The translations under genes were made by a program, and so were the position numbers. A stretch of DNA of 64,000 bases from CAYYUA01 sp964542585 (GTDB taxonomy: Bacteria; Bacteroidota; Bacteroidia; CAILMK01; CAYYUA01): positions 8,724 through 72,723 of the forward strand of contig CAZIUI010000013.1 of the NCBI GenBank assembly GCA_964542585.1. Direction: 5' to 3'. Within the stretch, counting starts at the first letter, position 1. Each line of letters opens with the position of its first letter. Positions 36,010 to 45,487 of this stretch are shown here, piece by piece. Under the pieces are notes generated by a model. That model was not told where the DNA came from. It ran no database searches and saw nothing but the letters and a program-made list of their open reading frames with translations.

Positions 36010-39000
36010 TTATTCCTTTTTTTTGGCTAAAAAGTAAAGGTAGAATGTTGTTCCTTTGTTTTCTTTAGAAGAGAAAGTTATAGAGCCTTCTGAGTTTTCC
36101 ATCATTTTTTTGATCATGGCCAACCCCAATCCAGTACCAGAATTTTTTGTACTAAAGTTGGGTTGAAAGATTTTTTCCTTTTTGTCAGCAGGTATTCCCG
36201 GACCTTTGTCGGTTATCCAGAGGCAAAAAGTTTTGCTACCAGTCATGAAACTACCGATCGCGATACTGGGATCTTTTTGATCCTCCATAGCTTCAAAGGC
36301 ATTCTTTACAAGATTATTGATGATCCTGTTTAAATGATTGGGGTCTACCCAAATAAAGGGTGGATTAGAGTCAAGGTATGTATTGATCGGGACACCTTGG
36401 TTTCTGGCAAGAAACGCTATTTGGTCTTTGAGGTCTTGATTAGGGTCTATAAATGCGGGATTTCCTAAGGAAATTTTTGCAAAAGCTGAAAAGTCATCTG
36501 CGATTTTGGCTAAATGATCAATTTGGGTTGTGAGGGTATTACTAATTTTTGTTACCGAGTTTTGCGATTGGTTTGTCTGTGGAGGAAATTGTCTCTGTAA
36601 GTGCTGGATATTTAACTTGATAGGCGTAAGAGGATTTTTTATCTCGTGAGCTACCTGGCGTGCCATTTCCCTCCATGCGCCTTCTCTTTCTGACTGGGCC
36701 AAAACTTTGGCATTTTTGTCTAAATCAGCGATCATTTGGTTGTACTCTTGTATTAATTGTCCTAATTCGTCCCTACTTTGCCAATCAATTGGTTCGTTTT
36801 GTTGGCTAAGCTGAGTTCTCCTCAATTTTTCCCGGATGAGGTTTAGGGGACGAGTTATAGTGTTCGAAATAATTAAAGAGACAAAAATGATTAAAAGAAA
36901 TATTAAAAAGTAGAGGTTTATTAAGGTCACGATGAGAGAGGAAATTTCGTTTTGTATAATAGGCTGTTGTGAAAAGTAAGGGATGTTGATGAAGCCTATA
37001 ACTTTGTTATCCTCGTTACGAATAGGAGCGTAACTTGCTAAATATGTTAACGTGCCTATTGATTCCTCTTGAATTAATTGAGCTTTATTTTGAACTCGCA
37101 TTTTTTTATAAGCAATGGGATTCATTTTCTCGGAAATGATTCCTTTTTCGTAGATGGTGGGCTGTGATGTGGTAATAATACTGCCACGGAGGTTATAAAT
37201 GTTGATATCCGTCTGAAAACGCTTGGTTAAAGTTCTGACATGCGCAAATAACTGTTCCTTTGAATTTTCTACGGTCGCGCGCGGTGTATTTTGCAGAAAA
37301 TCTTCTACCAAGGGAACGATCTTCTTCGTTTTATTACTGACATCTTTAATCAGTTGATCTTTAAAATTCTTTTTAAGGTATGATACTGTACTGAAACCTA
37401 CCGTGACCATTATACAAAGGGCGGTAAATAATATAATTAGTTGTATCTTTCTTAAAAATAAAACATTTCTAAAAGGATTTCTAAATGCATAAGATAATGA
37501 CCTAAAGTTTAAAATAAATGGAAAGTCTGAGGTTCTTAAGATAGATATTAATAATAAGGTAAGAATGAAATAGGAAATAAATAATGAAGAGAAAATTGAC
37601 AACTTGTTTAAAGTTGACTCTTTTTCTCTTGTCACTATAACAAAAGCATTGTGGCTTACTTGGTGGTAGAGGTGTACATAGTTCTCCGTTTCCTTAGTCT
37701 TGTAAACTTGGCTGTTGTTTATAAAAGAATCTATTGTCTTGTAAGGGTACTGTCCCTCTTGGGCAATTAGCTTATTCTGTTTGTAAATGGAATAATCGTA
37801 ATCTTTATCAGAATCCTTATTAAGGTTCTGTTCGCTAACTAATAAATCCGGATAGATCCGATCCTCATAAAATACTTTTTCTTGTAATTCTAAAACCAAT
37901 GTTCCATAGTTTTCTCCATAAGCTTTAAAACGATAAAAAGCTAAGTAAGCTGGACTAGTCCCAGTTTTATTGATGTAGTAGAGGTTTTTAGCTGGTGCCT
38001 TTAGCCCGTATTTGTTTACCAGGTTTTGGAAGTAGGAGAGAGGTTTTTCCTGTTTTCCTTTGTAAGGAATACCACCGTATTTGTAAGTATGGATTTTAAA
38101 TTTATACTTCTGCAAGTAACGATTTAAATACAATTCTTGGATTCGTTGTTTTAAGAATTGTCGTGATAAGAGGGGGTTAAAAAAGAAATTTTTAGCGTAT
38201 TTGTCGGTTTTTATTTCACGTGAAACATTTCTAAAAAGTCTTTCTGCGAGCGCATCGCGCTGATAGGTAACTTGAGTTGCATATTGTTTTTGATTTTGAA
38301 CTGCCTTTTCCTCGTTAAACTTCCCTAGGTAAATAGCTGAATAACCGCTGCATATAGCTACAAGGAAAATTAGCGGACTATAAAAGGTTAAGTTTAAAGG
38401 ATAAAAGGCTAAAAACCCTAACCAAATCAATAAGCTAAAAAGGGCAGCATAATACTTCGGAAACAAACCTTCCTGGCATCCAAATTGGTATAAAAGGATT
38501 ATTAATAAAAATGCTCCTATTATTGAAGCATAATTGTTCTTAGCAAAAATCTTTATGTGGTTGTAAAACCAGTAGCTTAAAGTAATTAGCGTGTAAAATA
38601 AAAGGAATAAACTGCCTAGGGCTAGTGCCGATAACCCATTTAATCTTTCTAAGTTTCCGCTACCTAAATAAATGTTTGAATGCGTTATCCATGAATTTAA
38701 AGCACTCAAAATTAAATGGGAGCCAACAGTAGTAAGTAGGAATAAAATAGCTACCAATGCATATGTCGAGAATCCCGTTTTTGGCTTTATTGGTAAGGTC
38801 CAGTGCTTTGTTAAGTAATGCACAAAAACCGATAGGTGGACTACGGCCAGAAAAAAATAACCCAACGAAGGGATTAAATCGTTAGCCGGAAAAATATCCC
38901 TCGAAAAAATGGATAAATTGAAAAGCTCTTGAGGGTAAGTTATCCAATGAGGATAAGCTAAGATGAACCCTATCCAAAGGGCGATTAAACCAAAAGCCTT

Positions 39001-39699
39001 ATAAAATCTGCCTTTCAGAAAAAGCTTTCTCGTAATCTGTGTAAAACTTAAGAAAACGAAAATAAGACCTGCCAGGTAAAAGCATAAAATTTCTTTTGCT
39101 TTCCAGCTAAATTTTTGCGGATTAAGGCTGAAGAGGTAATCCCCGTTACTGTTGGAAATAGAATGACCAACTTGGTTCCTATTGATGTCATAGGAATTGG
39201 AGGTGGGAGCAGGGATTTTGATGTCGTCCTTTAAATAATCATTTTTGATTTTATAAGATTGCCTTAAAGGTAAGAGGACTTTGAAGGTATAATTGTCGGG
39301 TTTACGGCTTTTTTGGAGGTAAAGGCCATTACCTCTCTTTACAGTTCTAAAACCTCGGGTAGAGGAAACCTTTTTCTTCGGAAGAACGCTGTTGGTATTC
39401 CAAAATACTAAATTACCCTTATAGTAAGCGTAAAAATGTAGGTTTTCGTTCTTCGCTCTTCTGGATAAGGGTGAAAAATTTATTTTATTACTTTTTGAAA
39501 CCTTTTTTGAAGCTGTAGCTATTAATGAATCGGCAAATGCTGATTTCTCAAAGATTTCCTTTTGAAATGTTTTTGGAAAATCTTCTAATTGCAGCTTTTT
39601 ATAAAAAGGAATAAGGTAACTATCGGATATTGTGGTTATGGTCAGGAGCAATAATCCTGTAAATAAGAGATAGTGGTTTTTCAGAATTCTTTTTATCAT
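36010..39699 (-). CDS. Large NtrY-like sensor histidine kinase
   Basis: A 1229-residue membrane sensor kinase. The N-terminal ~500 residues alternate an extracytoplasmic segment and about eight transmembrane helices. A second extracytoplasmic region is followed by another helix pair, a possible dCache-like segment, a HAMP domain near 940-990, and the kinase core: VAHEIKNPLTPIKLN with the phospho-His, the N box NNLVKNAFEAM, and the G boxes DKGPGIP and GTGLGLAM. The EMARQVAHEIKNPL form resembles NtrY kinases. No response regulator is adjacent. Base composition is very AT-rich. A parS-like site lies in its coding region. Confidence 0.93.
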   Translation of the reverse strand: MIKRILKNHYLLFTGLLLLTITTISDSYLIPFYKKLQLEDFPKTFQKEIFEKSAFADSLIATASKKVSKSNKINFSPLSRRAKNENLHFYAYYKGNLVFWNTNSVLPKKKVSSTRGFRTVKRGNGLYLQKSRKPDNYTFKVLLPLRQSYKIKNDYLKDDIKIPAPTSNSYDINRNQVGHSISNSNGDYLFSLNPQKFSWKAKEILCFYLAGLIFVFLSFTQITRKLFLKGRFYKAFGLIALWIGFILAYPHWITYPQELFNLSIFSRDIFPANDLIPSLGYFFLAVVHLSVFVHYLTKHWTLPIKPKTGFSTYALVAILFLLTTVGSHLILSALNSWITHSNIYLGSGNLERLNGLSALALGSLFLLFYTLITLSYWFYNHIKIFAKNNYASIIGAFLLIILLYQFGCQEGLFPKYYAALFSLLIWLGFLAFYPLNLTFYSPLIFLVAICSGYSAIYLGKFNEEKAVQNQKQYATQVTYQRDALAERLFRNVSREIKTDKYAKNFFFNPLLSRQFLKQRIQELYLNRYLQKYKFKIHTYKYGGIPYKGKQEKPLSYFQNLVNKYGLKAPAKNLYYINKTGTSPAYLAFYRFKAYGENYGTLVLELQEKVFYEDRIYPDLLVSEQNLNKDSDKDYDYSIYKQNKLIAQEGQYPYKTIDSFINNSQVYKTKETENYVHLYHQVSHNAFVIVTREKESTLNKLSIFSSLFISYFILTLLLISILRTSDFPFILNFRSLSYAFRNPFRNVLFLRKIQLIILFTALCIMVTVGFSTVSYLKKNFKDQLIKDVSNKTKKIVPLVEDFLQNTPRATVENSKEQLFAHVRTLTKRFQTDINIYNLRGSIITTSQPTIYEKGIISEKMNPIAYKKMRVQNKAQLIQEESIGTLTYLASYAPIRNEDNKVIGFINIPYFSQQPIIQNEISSLIVTLINLYFLIFLLIIFVSLIISNTITRPLNLIREKLRRTQLSQQNEPIDWQSRDELGQLIQEYNQMIADLDKNAKVLAQSEREGAWREMARQVAHEIKNPLTPIKLNIQHLQRQFPPQTNQSQNSVTKISNTLTTQIDHLAKIADDFSAFAKISLGNPAFIDPNQDLKDQIAFLARNQGVPINTYLDSNPPFIWVDPNHLNRIINNLVKNAFEAMEDQKDPSIAIGSFMTGSKTFCLWITDKGPGIPADKKEKIFQPNFSTKNSGTGLGLAMIKKMMENSEGSITFSSKENKGTTFYLYFLAKKKE
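38213..38228. other. parS-like ParB-binding site 1
   Basis: TATTTCACGTGAAACA has a perfect palindromic core TTTCACGTGAAA and differs from the general parS consensus TGTTTCACGTGAAACA by one base. It lies inside the histidine kinase gene, where it encodes NVSREI on the other strand. Confidence 0.65.
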
Positions 39700-39764
39700 T
39701 AGAAATTGGTGCTAACAAGTGCAGAATGTATTAGCGCGAAGGCTTCAACCATTTCTTACGCTAA

Positions 39765-39780
39765 TGTTTCACATGAAACA
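39765..39780. other. parS-like ParB-binding site 2
   Basis: TGTTTCACATGAAACA differs from the parS consensus TGTTTCACGTGAAACA by one central base. It lies in the 85-bp gap between the histidine kinase and GH3 genes, which holds no other clear feature. Confidence 0.7.
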
Positions 39781-39784
39781 AAAG

Positions 39785-42754
39785 TTATTCCTTTTGCTCT
39801 CTTATTGCTAACTCTTCTTTACTAAGAAAGGACCGATAAATAAAATCTTGAATATCCGTACGGACATCCATTGAAACTAACTTGCCATTTTCCATTGTAG
39901 GATGGACCCGATTTGAAAAAAAAGCATAAATCAAATCATGTTTGGGATCAGCCCAAACGCAAGTTCCTGTAAAGCCAGTGTGGCCAAACGTTTTCTTAGT
40001 TGCGAGGTGGCTAGCCGGGCTAACTTTATCAGGATTCATCTGAGGCTTATCAAAACCAAGGCCTTTTCTATTGTCCTCATACTGCTTGCTTGTAAAAAGG
40101 TCGATAGTCTTTTTATCAAAATACCGCTTTCCTGCATAAGTGCCACCATTTAAAAACATCTGCATGAGTTTAGCAAAGTCATTAACGTTGCTAAAGAGAC
40201 CGGCATGGCCTGCTATACCGCCTAGCATAGCGGCCGCCGGATCATGGACATACCCATGAATCAGTTGATGACGGAAATAGTCATCTTTTTCGGTTGGTAT
40301 TATGCGCGGCAATGGAAAATGTTGCAAGGGGAGAAAGGATGTGTTTCTCATCCCTAAAGGATCATAAAAATGATGCTGTACATATTTTTCGAAGGGAACC
40401 TGAAGGAATTGTTCAAGGACTTTTTTGAGGTAGAAAAATCCCAAATCACTGTAATTATAAGAACCGCGGCCCTCAATTTTAGAGTCCGATATCATTTGCC
40501 AAATAGAGTCACGATAGCTGCGCTGCAGGAATAAATTATCGGCTACTTGTAAAGAGAAAAAACTATTAGGATCGTAGCAATAATTGGAATCGCAAAAGCC
40601 CTCCTCATTTAAAGTGTAGCGGTAAAAAGGGATCCAGGCCTTTAGGCCTGCTTGATGAGTGAACAACTCTCTAAGCCTTAGCTCTCGCTTAATACTGTCT
40701 AAATACTGGTTCATGTAATAACCAAGCGTAGAATCTAAATGTAAATCCCCGCTTTCATACAGGTCCATAGCAATCGGGACGGTAGCCCCGATCTTGGTAA
40801 TAGAAGCAATATCGTAAATGGAAGATGGCTTCACATCTTTTTGACTATCATAAGTATAGTGACCATAAGTTTTATTGTAGATAACCTTATTTTGTTTAGC
40901 AACTAGTAATTGGCAACCTGGTGTGGCCTTTTTTCTTATTGCTCTTCTTGCAAGGGAATCTAAATGCGTTTTGAGATAAGAAGAGGAGATACCAACCCGT
41001 TCAGGTAACGTGTAATTCAGGCGAATAGCGCTTCCGGTTTTTAATCCTGTACCCACGGTGTAGCGGTTTCCAACGCTAACTGGCAGTTTCCCTCTCAAAG
41101 TAATGCCGCCAAAAAGCGCTTGAGCTGCCACTTGCCTAAAAGTCTCCCCATCTTCATATGATTGAAGCACTCCCTCGTGAGTTTGTTCAAAAAGGCGCAG
41201 AGCATAAGGAGAACCAAAATTCACTAAAACAGATCGGTTCTGGCTTCCTAACTTGTTTATATTTTTTACTAATTTACTATTTAGCCCAAAATCTTTTACA
41301 TCATAGGAGTTCTGATCGTGTACACTGATAAATAAGGTGTTGTAGTTCTTAAGCCTTTCATTAAGTTTTTTGATAGCATTATTGCCTGCATTATGGTTTA
41401 AGTGAAAGGTTTGGACTGGCGCATATTGTTTTAAACGCTGAAAAAAAGCGGTAGGCGCCTTATTTGCGAAGCTTACAGCGGCTATTCTATGGCTTTCAAG
41501 GTTTTTTAAGGGTACCAGGTCCTTTTTATTAGTTACTAGGGTCATGGCCTCTTCAATAAGCTGGTCTTTTACATCTATTGCCTTAGGCTGATGGAGGTCT
41601 TTTTTTAAGTTTTTTCTTTTCAAGGGCTGCCATTCCGAAAGACCAGCCCAATATTTGGTTTTAAGTATGGCCTTAACTTTTTTCTCAATCGTTTTAAGCC
41701 GTAATTCATTGTTTTGTACAGCTAGCTTGATCTCTTTAATAGCATCTGGCACAGCTTCCGGGTACAGCAAGATATCATTGCCCGCTTTTAAGGCCTGAAG
41801 GGGAACTTGGGACGGACCGTACTTTTGCGTTACTCCTGCCATGTTCAGAGCATCTGTAAAAACCAAGCCATCGAAGCCCATGGAATCTTTTAAAAAGTCA
41901 TCCACAACCTTTGGAGAAAGAGAGGCAGGTTTTTGCTTTTCACCAGTAATAGCGGGAACAGCTAAGTGCCCACTCATAATACCACCAACTTTTTGATCTA
42001 CAGCGGCTCTAAAAGGTAAAAGCTCAGTATTGTACAGCCGGGCTTTATCATGCTTTAGTACTGGAAGAGATTTATGCGAATCCCGATCAGTGTCACCATG
42101 CCCCGGGAAATGCTTAGCAACTGCTAAAACCCCTTCTTGCTGTAATCCCTTTATGTAAGCTCTGGCTTTATGCGCTACGGATTCCGGCTTTTCACCAAAA
42201 GAGCGCATGTGGATTACGGGATTCTTTGGATTGTTGTTCACGTCCACAACAGGAGCAAAATTGATATGAACCCCTAACCGTTGGCATTGTCTGCCAATGT
42301 GCCGACCCATCCGTTTTATCAAACTCTTATCTTGGATAGCTCCTAATGTCATCTGTTTTGGGAAAGCCATTGTGCTATCAAGTCGCATTGATAGGCCCCA
42401 TTCACCATCCATACCAATTAATAACGGAACATCAGCCTTTTGCTGGTAGGTGTTGGTTAGCTGTAGTTGGCGCGTTGGAGAACCCTTGAAAAAAATTAAC
42501 CCGCCTACACTATATTTGGTAACTAATTTAGAAATATGCCGGCGATGATTTTTACCCTTATTACTGTAAGCAGCAACCATCATTAGCTGACCAATCGTCT
42601 CCTCGAGGGTCAAGCTTTGGTAAACAGAATCTACCCATTGATTGGCCTTGTAGAGCTGATATTCATTCTGGTGACCAGAACCGACAGTTGGTTTCGAATG
42701 AGAAAGGGGAATAAATAATACCAACAGGCAAGGTAATAGGCAGGCTAATCGCAT
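39785..42754 (-). CDS. Fusion of GH3 beta-N-acetylhexosaminidase and beta-lactamase-type serine hydrolase
   Basis: A 989-residue exported enzyme with a signal peptide. Residues about 30-370 form a NagZ-like GH3 domain: KHFPGHGDTDRDSH carries the catalytic Asp-His pair, and FTDALNM carries the nucleophile aspartate. A GH3 C-terminal-like region follows to about 590. Residues about 600-970 form a class C beta-lactamase/penicillin-binding fold with SITK (SxxK), YSD (YxN position) and HTG motifs. The two halves suggest combined attack on peptidoglycan glycan and peptide parts in the periplasm. It precedes no obvious partner gene. Confidence 0.92.
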   Translation of the reverse strand: MRLACLLPCLLVLFIPLSHSKPTVGSGHQNEYQLYKANQWVDSVYQSLTLEETIGQLMMVAAYSNKGKNHRRHISKLVTKYSVGGLIFFKGSPTRQLQLTNTYQQKADVPLLIGMDGEWGLSMRLDSTMAFPKQMTLGAIQDKSLIKRMGRHIGRQCQRLGVHINFAPVVDVNNNPKNPVIHMRSFGEKPESVAHKARAYIKGLQQEGVLAVAKHFPGHGDTDRDSHKSLPVLKHDKARLYNTELLPFRAAVDQKVGGIMSGHLAVPAITGEKQKPASLSPKVVDDFLKDSMGFDGLVFTDALNMAGVTQKYGPSQVPLQALKAGNDILLYPEAVPDAIKEIKLAVQNNELRLKTIEKKVKAILKTKYWAGLSEWQPLKRKNLKKDLHQPKAIDVKDQLIEEAMTLVTNKKDLVPLKNLESHRIAAVSFANKAPTAFFQRLKQYAPVQTFHLNHNAGNNAIKKLNERLKNYNTLFISVHDQNSYDVKDFGLNSKLVKNINKLGSQNRSVLVNFGSPYALRLFEQTHEGVLQSYEDGETFRQVAAQALFGGITLRGKLPVSVGNRYTVGTGLKTGSAIRLNYTLPERVGISSSYLKTHLDSLARRAIRKKATPGCQLLVAKQNKVIYNKTYGHYTYDSQKDVKPSSIYDIASITKIGATVPIAMDLYESGDLHLDSTLGYYMNQYLDSIKRELRLRELFTHQAGLKAWIPFYRYTLNEEGFCDSNYCYDPNSFFSLQVADNLFLQRSYRDSIWQMISDSKIEGRGSYNYSDLGFFYLKKVLEQFLQVPFEKYVQHHFYDPLGMRNTSFLPLQHFPLPRIIPTEKDDYFRHQLIHGYVHDPAAAMLGGIAGHAGLFSNVNDFAKLMQMFLNGGTYAGKRYFDKKTIDLFTSKQYEDNRKGLGFDKPQMNPDKVSPASHLATKKTFGHTGFTGTCVWADPKHDLIYAFFSNRVHPTMENGKLVSMDVRTDIQDFIYRSFLSKEELAIREQKE

Positions 42755-42869
42755 AAAGCTTTTTATTAAACGCTAAAGCTTAAATTTAACCAACCCTCTT
42801 GATTATCCCAATCCTGTCAAGTTAAAATTGAGGAATCGCCTATTCAGGAGAACTTAAATAAGCAAAAAA

Positions 42870-43667
42870 TTAAACCTGCCTGAGCTCAAAGTCCGAGTGG
42901 TTTTTATAAAGGAAATCTGCAAAAGTGTCTGCACGAATTCCTATTCTCATCGTTTCCAGCGGAATAACATCCTGAGGTGCAATATTTCCGAGGTTAACGT
43001 TCTGCCCAAGCAGCTTAATAAACCAAACTTGCTGTGGTTTCTGTGGGGCTTCCCAAATAATTTTTTTCCCATCAATTTGAGTGAGGATCTCATCTACTAA
43101 CCCTGAGCGGACTTCTCCTGTTTCTCTAAAAATACCAACCGTACCGCTTTCCCGAGCTTCAGCAATAACTTTTTCGCTTCCAGCCTCGTACTCCTTATGC
43201 ATCAACTCGATCCATTTATAGGGAGGTATAATGGTTTCAGCGTCCTTTGAGCCAACTTCTGACAGTACTGTAAAGTCTCTGGAAAGGTCTTCAATAAATT
43301 CACATTTTTTATCATGGGGGATTAATAAAGACCCATCGGATACCTCAACGTGGCGGATGTGGTACCTGTCCATTAAACGCTTATAGTCCTCGTATTGATT
43401 TCGAATGACAAACGCTTCAAATAAAGTACCCCCGAAATAGGTTGGCACTTCAAAATTGCGGTAAACCTGCAACTTCTGCTCAAGATTGGGTGTTACGAAA
43501 GCGCTACCGAAGCCCAGTTTCACAATGTCGATGTATTCCCCGGAAGTATCTAAGAGGTCTTCTACCATCTTGCAGCTTAGCCCTTTATCCATCACCATGG
43601 TAAGGCCGTGATCACGCTCCTTGGTCGTGCGCTCTGGTATATCGCGTAAATCAAAATTGACCGACAT
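42870..43667 (-). CDS. comA: Phosphosulfolactate synthase
   Basis: A 265-residue TIM-barrel enzyme matching the ComA family, which adds sulfite to phosphoenolpyruvate to form (R)-phosphosulfolactate. The blocks TMVMDKGL, IVKLGFGS, TYFGGTLFE, EVSDGSLLIP and IWEAPQKPQQVWFI are diagnostic. In archaea the enzyme serves coenzyme M; no such pathway is expected here, and a route to sulfolactate and sulfonolipid precursors is a reasonable inference. It is 3 bp after the TPR gene and is therefore co-transcribed with it. Confidence 0.92.
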   Translation of the reverse strand: MSVNFDLRDIPERTTKERDHGLTMVMDKGLSCKMVEDLLDTSGEYIDIVKLGFGSAFVTPNLEQKLQVYRNFEVPTYFGGTLFEAFVIRNQYEDYKRLMDRYHIRHVEVSDGSLLIPHDKKCEFIEDLSRDFTVLSEVGSKDAETIIPPYKWIELMHKEYEAGSEKVIAEARESGTVGIFRETGEVRSGLVDEILTQIDGKKIIWEAPQKPQQVWFIKLLGQNVNLGNIAPQDVIPLETMRIGIRADTFADFLYKNHSDFELRQV

Positions 43668-43670
43668 AAT

Positions 43671-45074
43671 CTAAATCTGATTGTTTCGGATAAAATTCAG
43701 TAACCAAACATCATCTTTCAAATGGGGAAAATACTCAAATAGTGTATCTCCACCATAGGCGTTTAGCCTCAAGCCATTATCAAGGTAAAAAGAGGCTTCA
43801 GTTTTAGCACCATGTTCTATGAGAATGCCGCTGAGCAACAGGTACAGCTCATCAGAATCAGGATTGACCTTTATACCCTCTTTTAAAAGATCAATACCAG
43901 CTTCCGACTGCCCTATTTCATAAAGCATGAGAGAAAATTCTATCCAAGCTTCGATTAAGGATGGATCAATGGTAATAGCTTTCCTGTAAGCATCTTTTGC
44001 CTGCTCCTCCCTGCCAAGAAAATTGTAACTATCCGCTAATGCAAACCAGTAATCTTCTTCTTCATCTTTTATTCCAATCGCTTTTTCAAGGAATGGTATG
44101 GCTTGCTGGTACCTTAGTTCTTTCTGATAAGTTGTACCTAACCCAAACCAGGCATCCGAAAAGTCATCATTGACCCCTAATGCCTTCTTGTAGTATTCCC
44201 TGGCCTCATCCTGATTTTCCAGGCTCTGGTAACAGGAAGCAATCTGGCAATAAGTGGATGCATTAGGGCGCGTATGCTGAATATACTGCTTTAAATGCTC
44301 GATTGCTTTTTCGTAATTATAAAGGGCCAAGTAAGTCTTACCTAGTTGTTGATGCCCGGGTGCGTAATCATCTTTAATGACCACGGCATAATCAAAAGCT
44401 TCAGTGGCTTTTTCCAGCATGTTTATCTTGGTGTACAGCAATCCGAGGTTATACCATGCCTGATAAGCAAAAGGATCTTCATCTATAAACTGCTGATAAA
44501 ACTCAATACTTTTTTCAGGCATGTTTTGTTGGTCGTAACAATAGGCAAGCTCATAAAGGGCTTGCTTATTATTCGGATTTTCCATTAAGGCCATTTTCAA
44601 GCACTCGATAGCTTCATCAAATTTGTCCCACCCTTCATAGGTAAAGGCTTTTAACAGATAAATCTCGTCAGGGTTGCTACTTTCGAGGGCCAGGGCAGTA
44701 TCGTATGACTCAATGGCAGCACTAAAATCTTCGAGGTCCTCATAAACACTAGCCAGAAGTAGGTAAATATCGTGATTGGATGGCTCAAGGGTCTTAGCTT
44801 TTTCTAAGAGCTCAAGTGCATCTTCAAAGGATTGGTCGAAAAGCAGTAGCTCAGCTTTTCTGGTAAGAAAGTTGACTACAAAAGGATGCTGCCTGAGAGC
44901 GGTATTGGTAACTTCTAAGGCTTTGTTGATATTGTTTTTATTAAGGTAGTATTCTATGATATTTTCAAACTCTTCAATCTCCAGAAAAAAACTCTCATTA
45001 TTTTTCAGCAAATTTTCATACCGCTGCACTAGCTCTCTGGTCTCGCCTTCATTTCTGTTATCGGGTTCATCCAT
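43671..45074 (-). CDS. Tetratricopeptide repeat protein
   Basis: A 467-residue soluble protein built almost entirely of TPR helical pairs (roughly ten to eleven repeats, with typical A/Y/P positions such as LYELAYCYDQQNMPEKSIEFY). There is no signal peptide or membrane segment, so it is probably a cytosolic scaffold. It leads the unit with comA. A promoter-like TTTG-N22-TACTTTTG lies upstream on the same strand. Its partner is unknown. Confidence 0.88.
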   Translation of the reverse strand: MDEPDNRNEGETRELVQRYENLLKNNESFFLEIEEFENIIEYYLNKNNINKALEVTNTALRQHPFVVNFLTRKAELLLFDQSFEDALELLEKAKTLEPSNHDIYLLLASVYEDLEDFSAAIESYDTALALESSNPDEIYLLKAFTYEGWDKFDEAIECLKMALMENPNNKQALYELAYCYDQQNMPEKSIEFYQQFIDEDPFAYQAWYNLGLLYTKINMLEKATEAFDYAVVIKDDYAPGHQQLGKTYLALYNYEKAIEHLKQYIQHTRPNASTYCQIASCYQSLENQDEAREYYKKALGVNDDFSDAWFGLGTTYQKELRYQQAIPFLEKAIGIKDEEEDYWFALADSYNFLGREEQAKDAYRKAITIDPSLIEAWIEFSLMLYEIGQSEAGIDLLKEGIKVNPDSDELYLLLSGILIEHGAKTEASFYLDNGLRLNAYGGDTLFEYFPHLKDDVWLLNFIRNNQI

Positions 45075-45096
45075 TAAGCTCCAAGTTTAATTCACA

Positions 45097-45130
45097 CAAA
45101 AGTAGAAAAAAAATAGACGGCCTAACCAAA
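45097..45130 (-). promoter_or_regulatory. Candidate promoter of the TPR-comA operon
   Basis: On the minus strand TTTG (45127-45130) is followed after 22 nt by TACTTTTG (45097-45104), matching the TTTG/TAnnTTTG promoter layout of Bacteroidota. Transcription would start about 15-20 nt before the TPR start codon. Confidence 0.55.
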
Positions 45131-45157
45131 TAAGTAACCATCAGGGCAAGAGGTTTA

Positions 45158-45190
45158 TTTGAAATTTGTACAAGCAAATGGCTACTTTTG
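45158..45190 (+). promoter_or_regulatory. Candidate distal promoter upstream of the ECF sigma operon
   Basis: TTTG at 45158-45161, 21 nt spacing, then TACTTTTG at 45183-45190, exactly the TTTG-N19-21-TAnnTTTG layout. Transcription would start near 45197, about 340 nt before the sigma ATG, so it may drive a long leader or a small RNA. Confidence 0.5.
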
Positions 45191-45479
45191 AATTTAGTTA
45201 AATCCAATGCTATATTTTTAAGCTAAATCCTAGCGTTTCAATATTTAATAACGAAAGCACTTCCCAAAAAAATCATTTTATTATACAGCCTTAAAAATTA
45301 CTTACTGACAGACCTTTAGGAAGGCAAAGTTTAAAGCGAAAGACCAAATATAGCTCGTAGAAACCCGGTTTATCAAATTGGCACTTCTTAGCGCATTTAA
45401 GTATAAATTATGAATTATGACAAGCTATAATGGGCTATTATAAAATTTCAGAAAAGAATTGGCTTGAAAATTGCCGAAT

Positions 45480-45487
45480 TATGTTTG
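45480..45487 (+). promoter_or_regulatory. Candidate proximal -7 box of the ECF sigma operon
   Basis: TATGTTTG fits TAnnTTTG and lies about 50 bp before the sigma factor ATG at 45539. No TTTG at ideal spacing, so the call is weak. Confidence 0.35.

Noticed and set aside
42755..42869. AAGCTTT/AAAGCTT stem near 42770 as a riboswitch or terminator
   Set aside because: The stem is only seven base pairs, AT-rich and without a T tract on the leftward strand.
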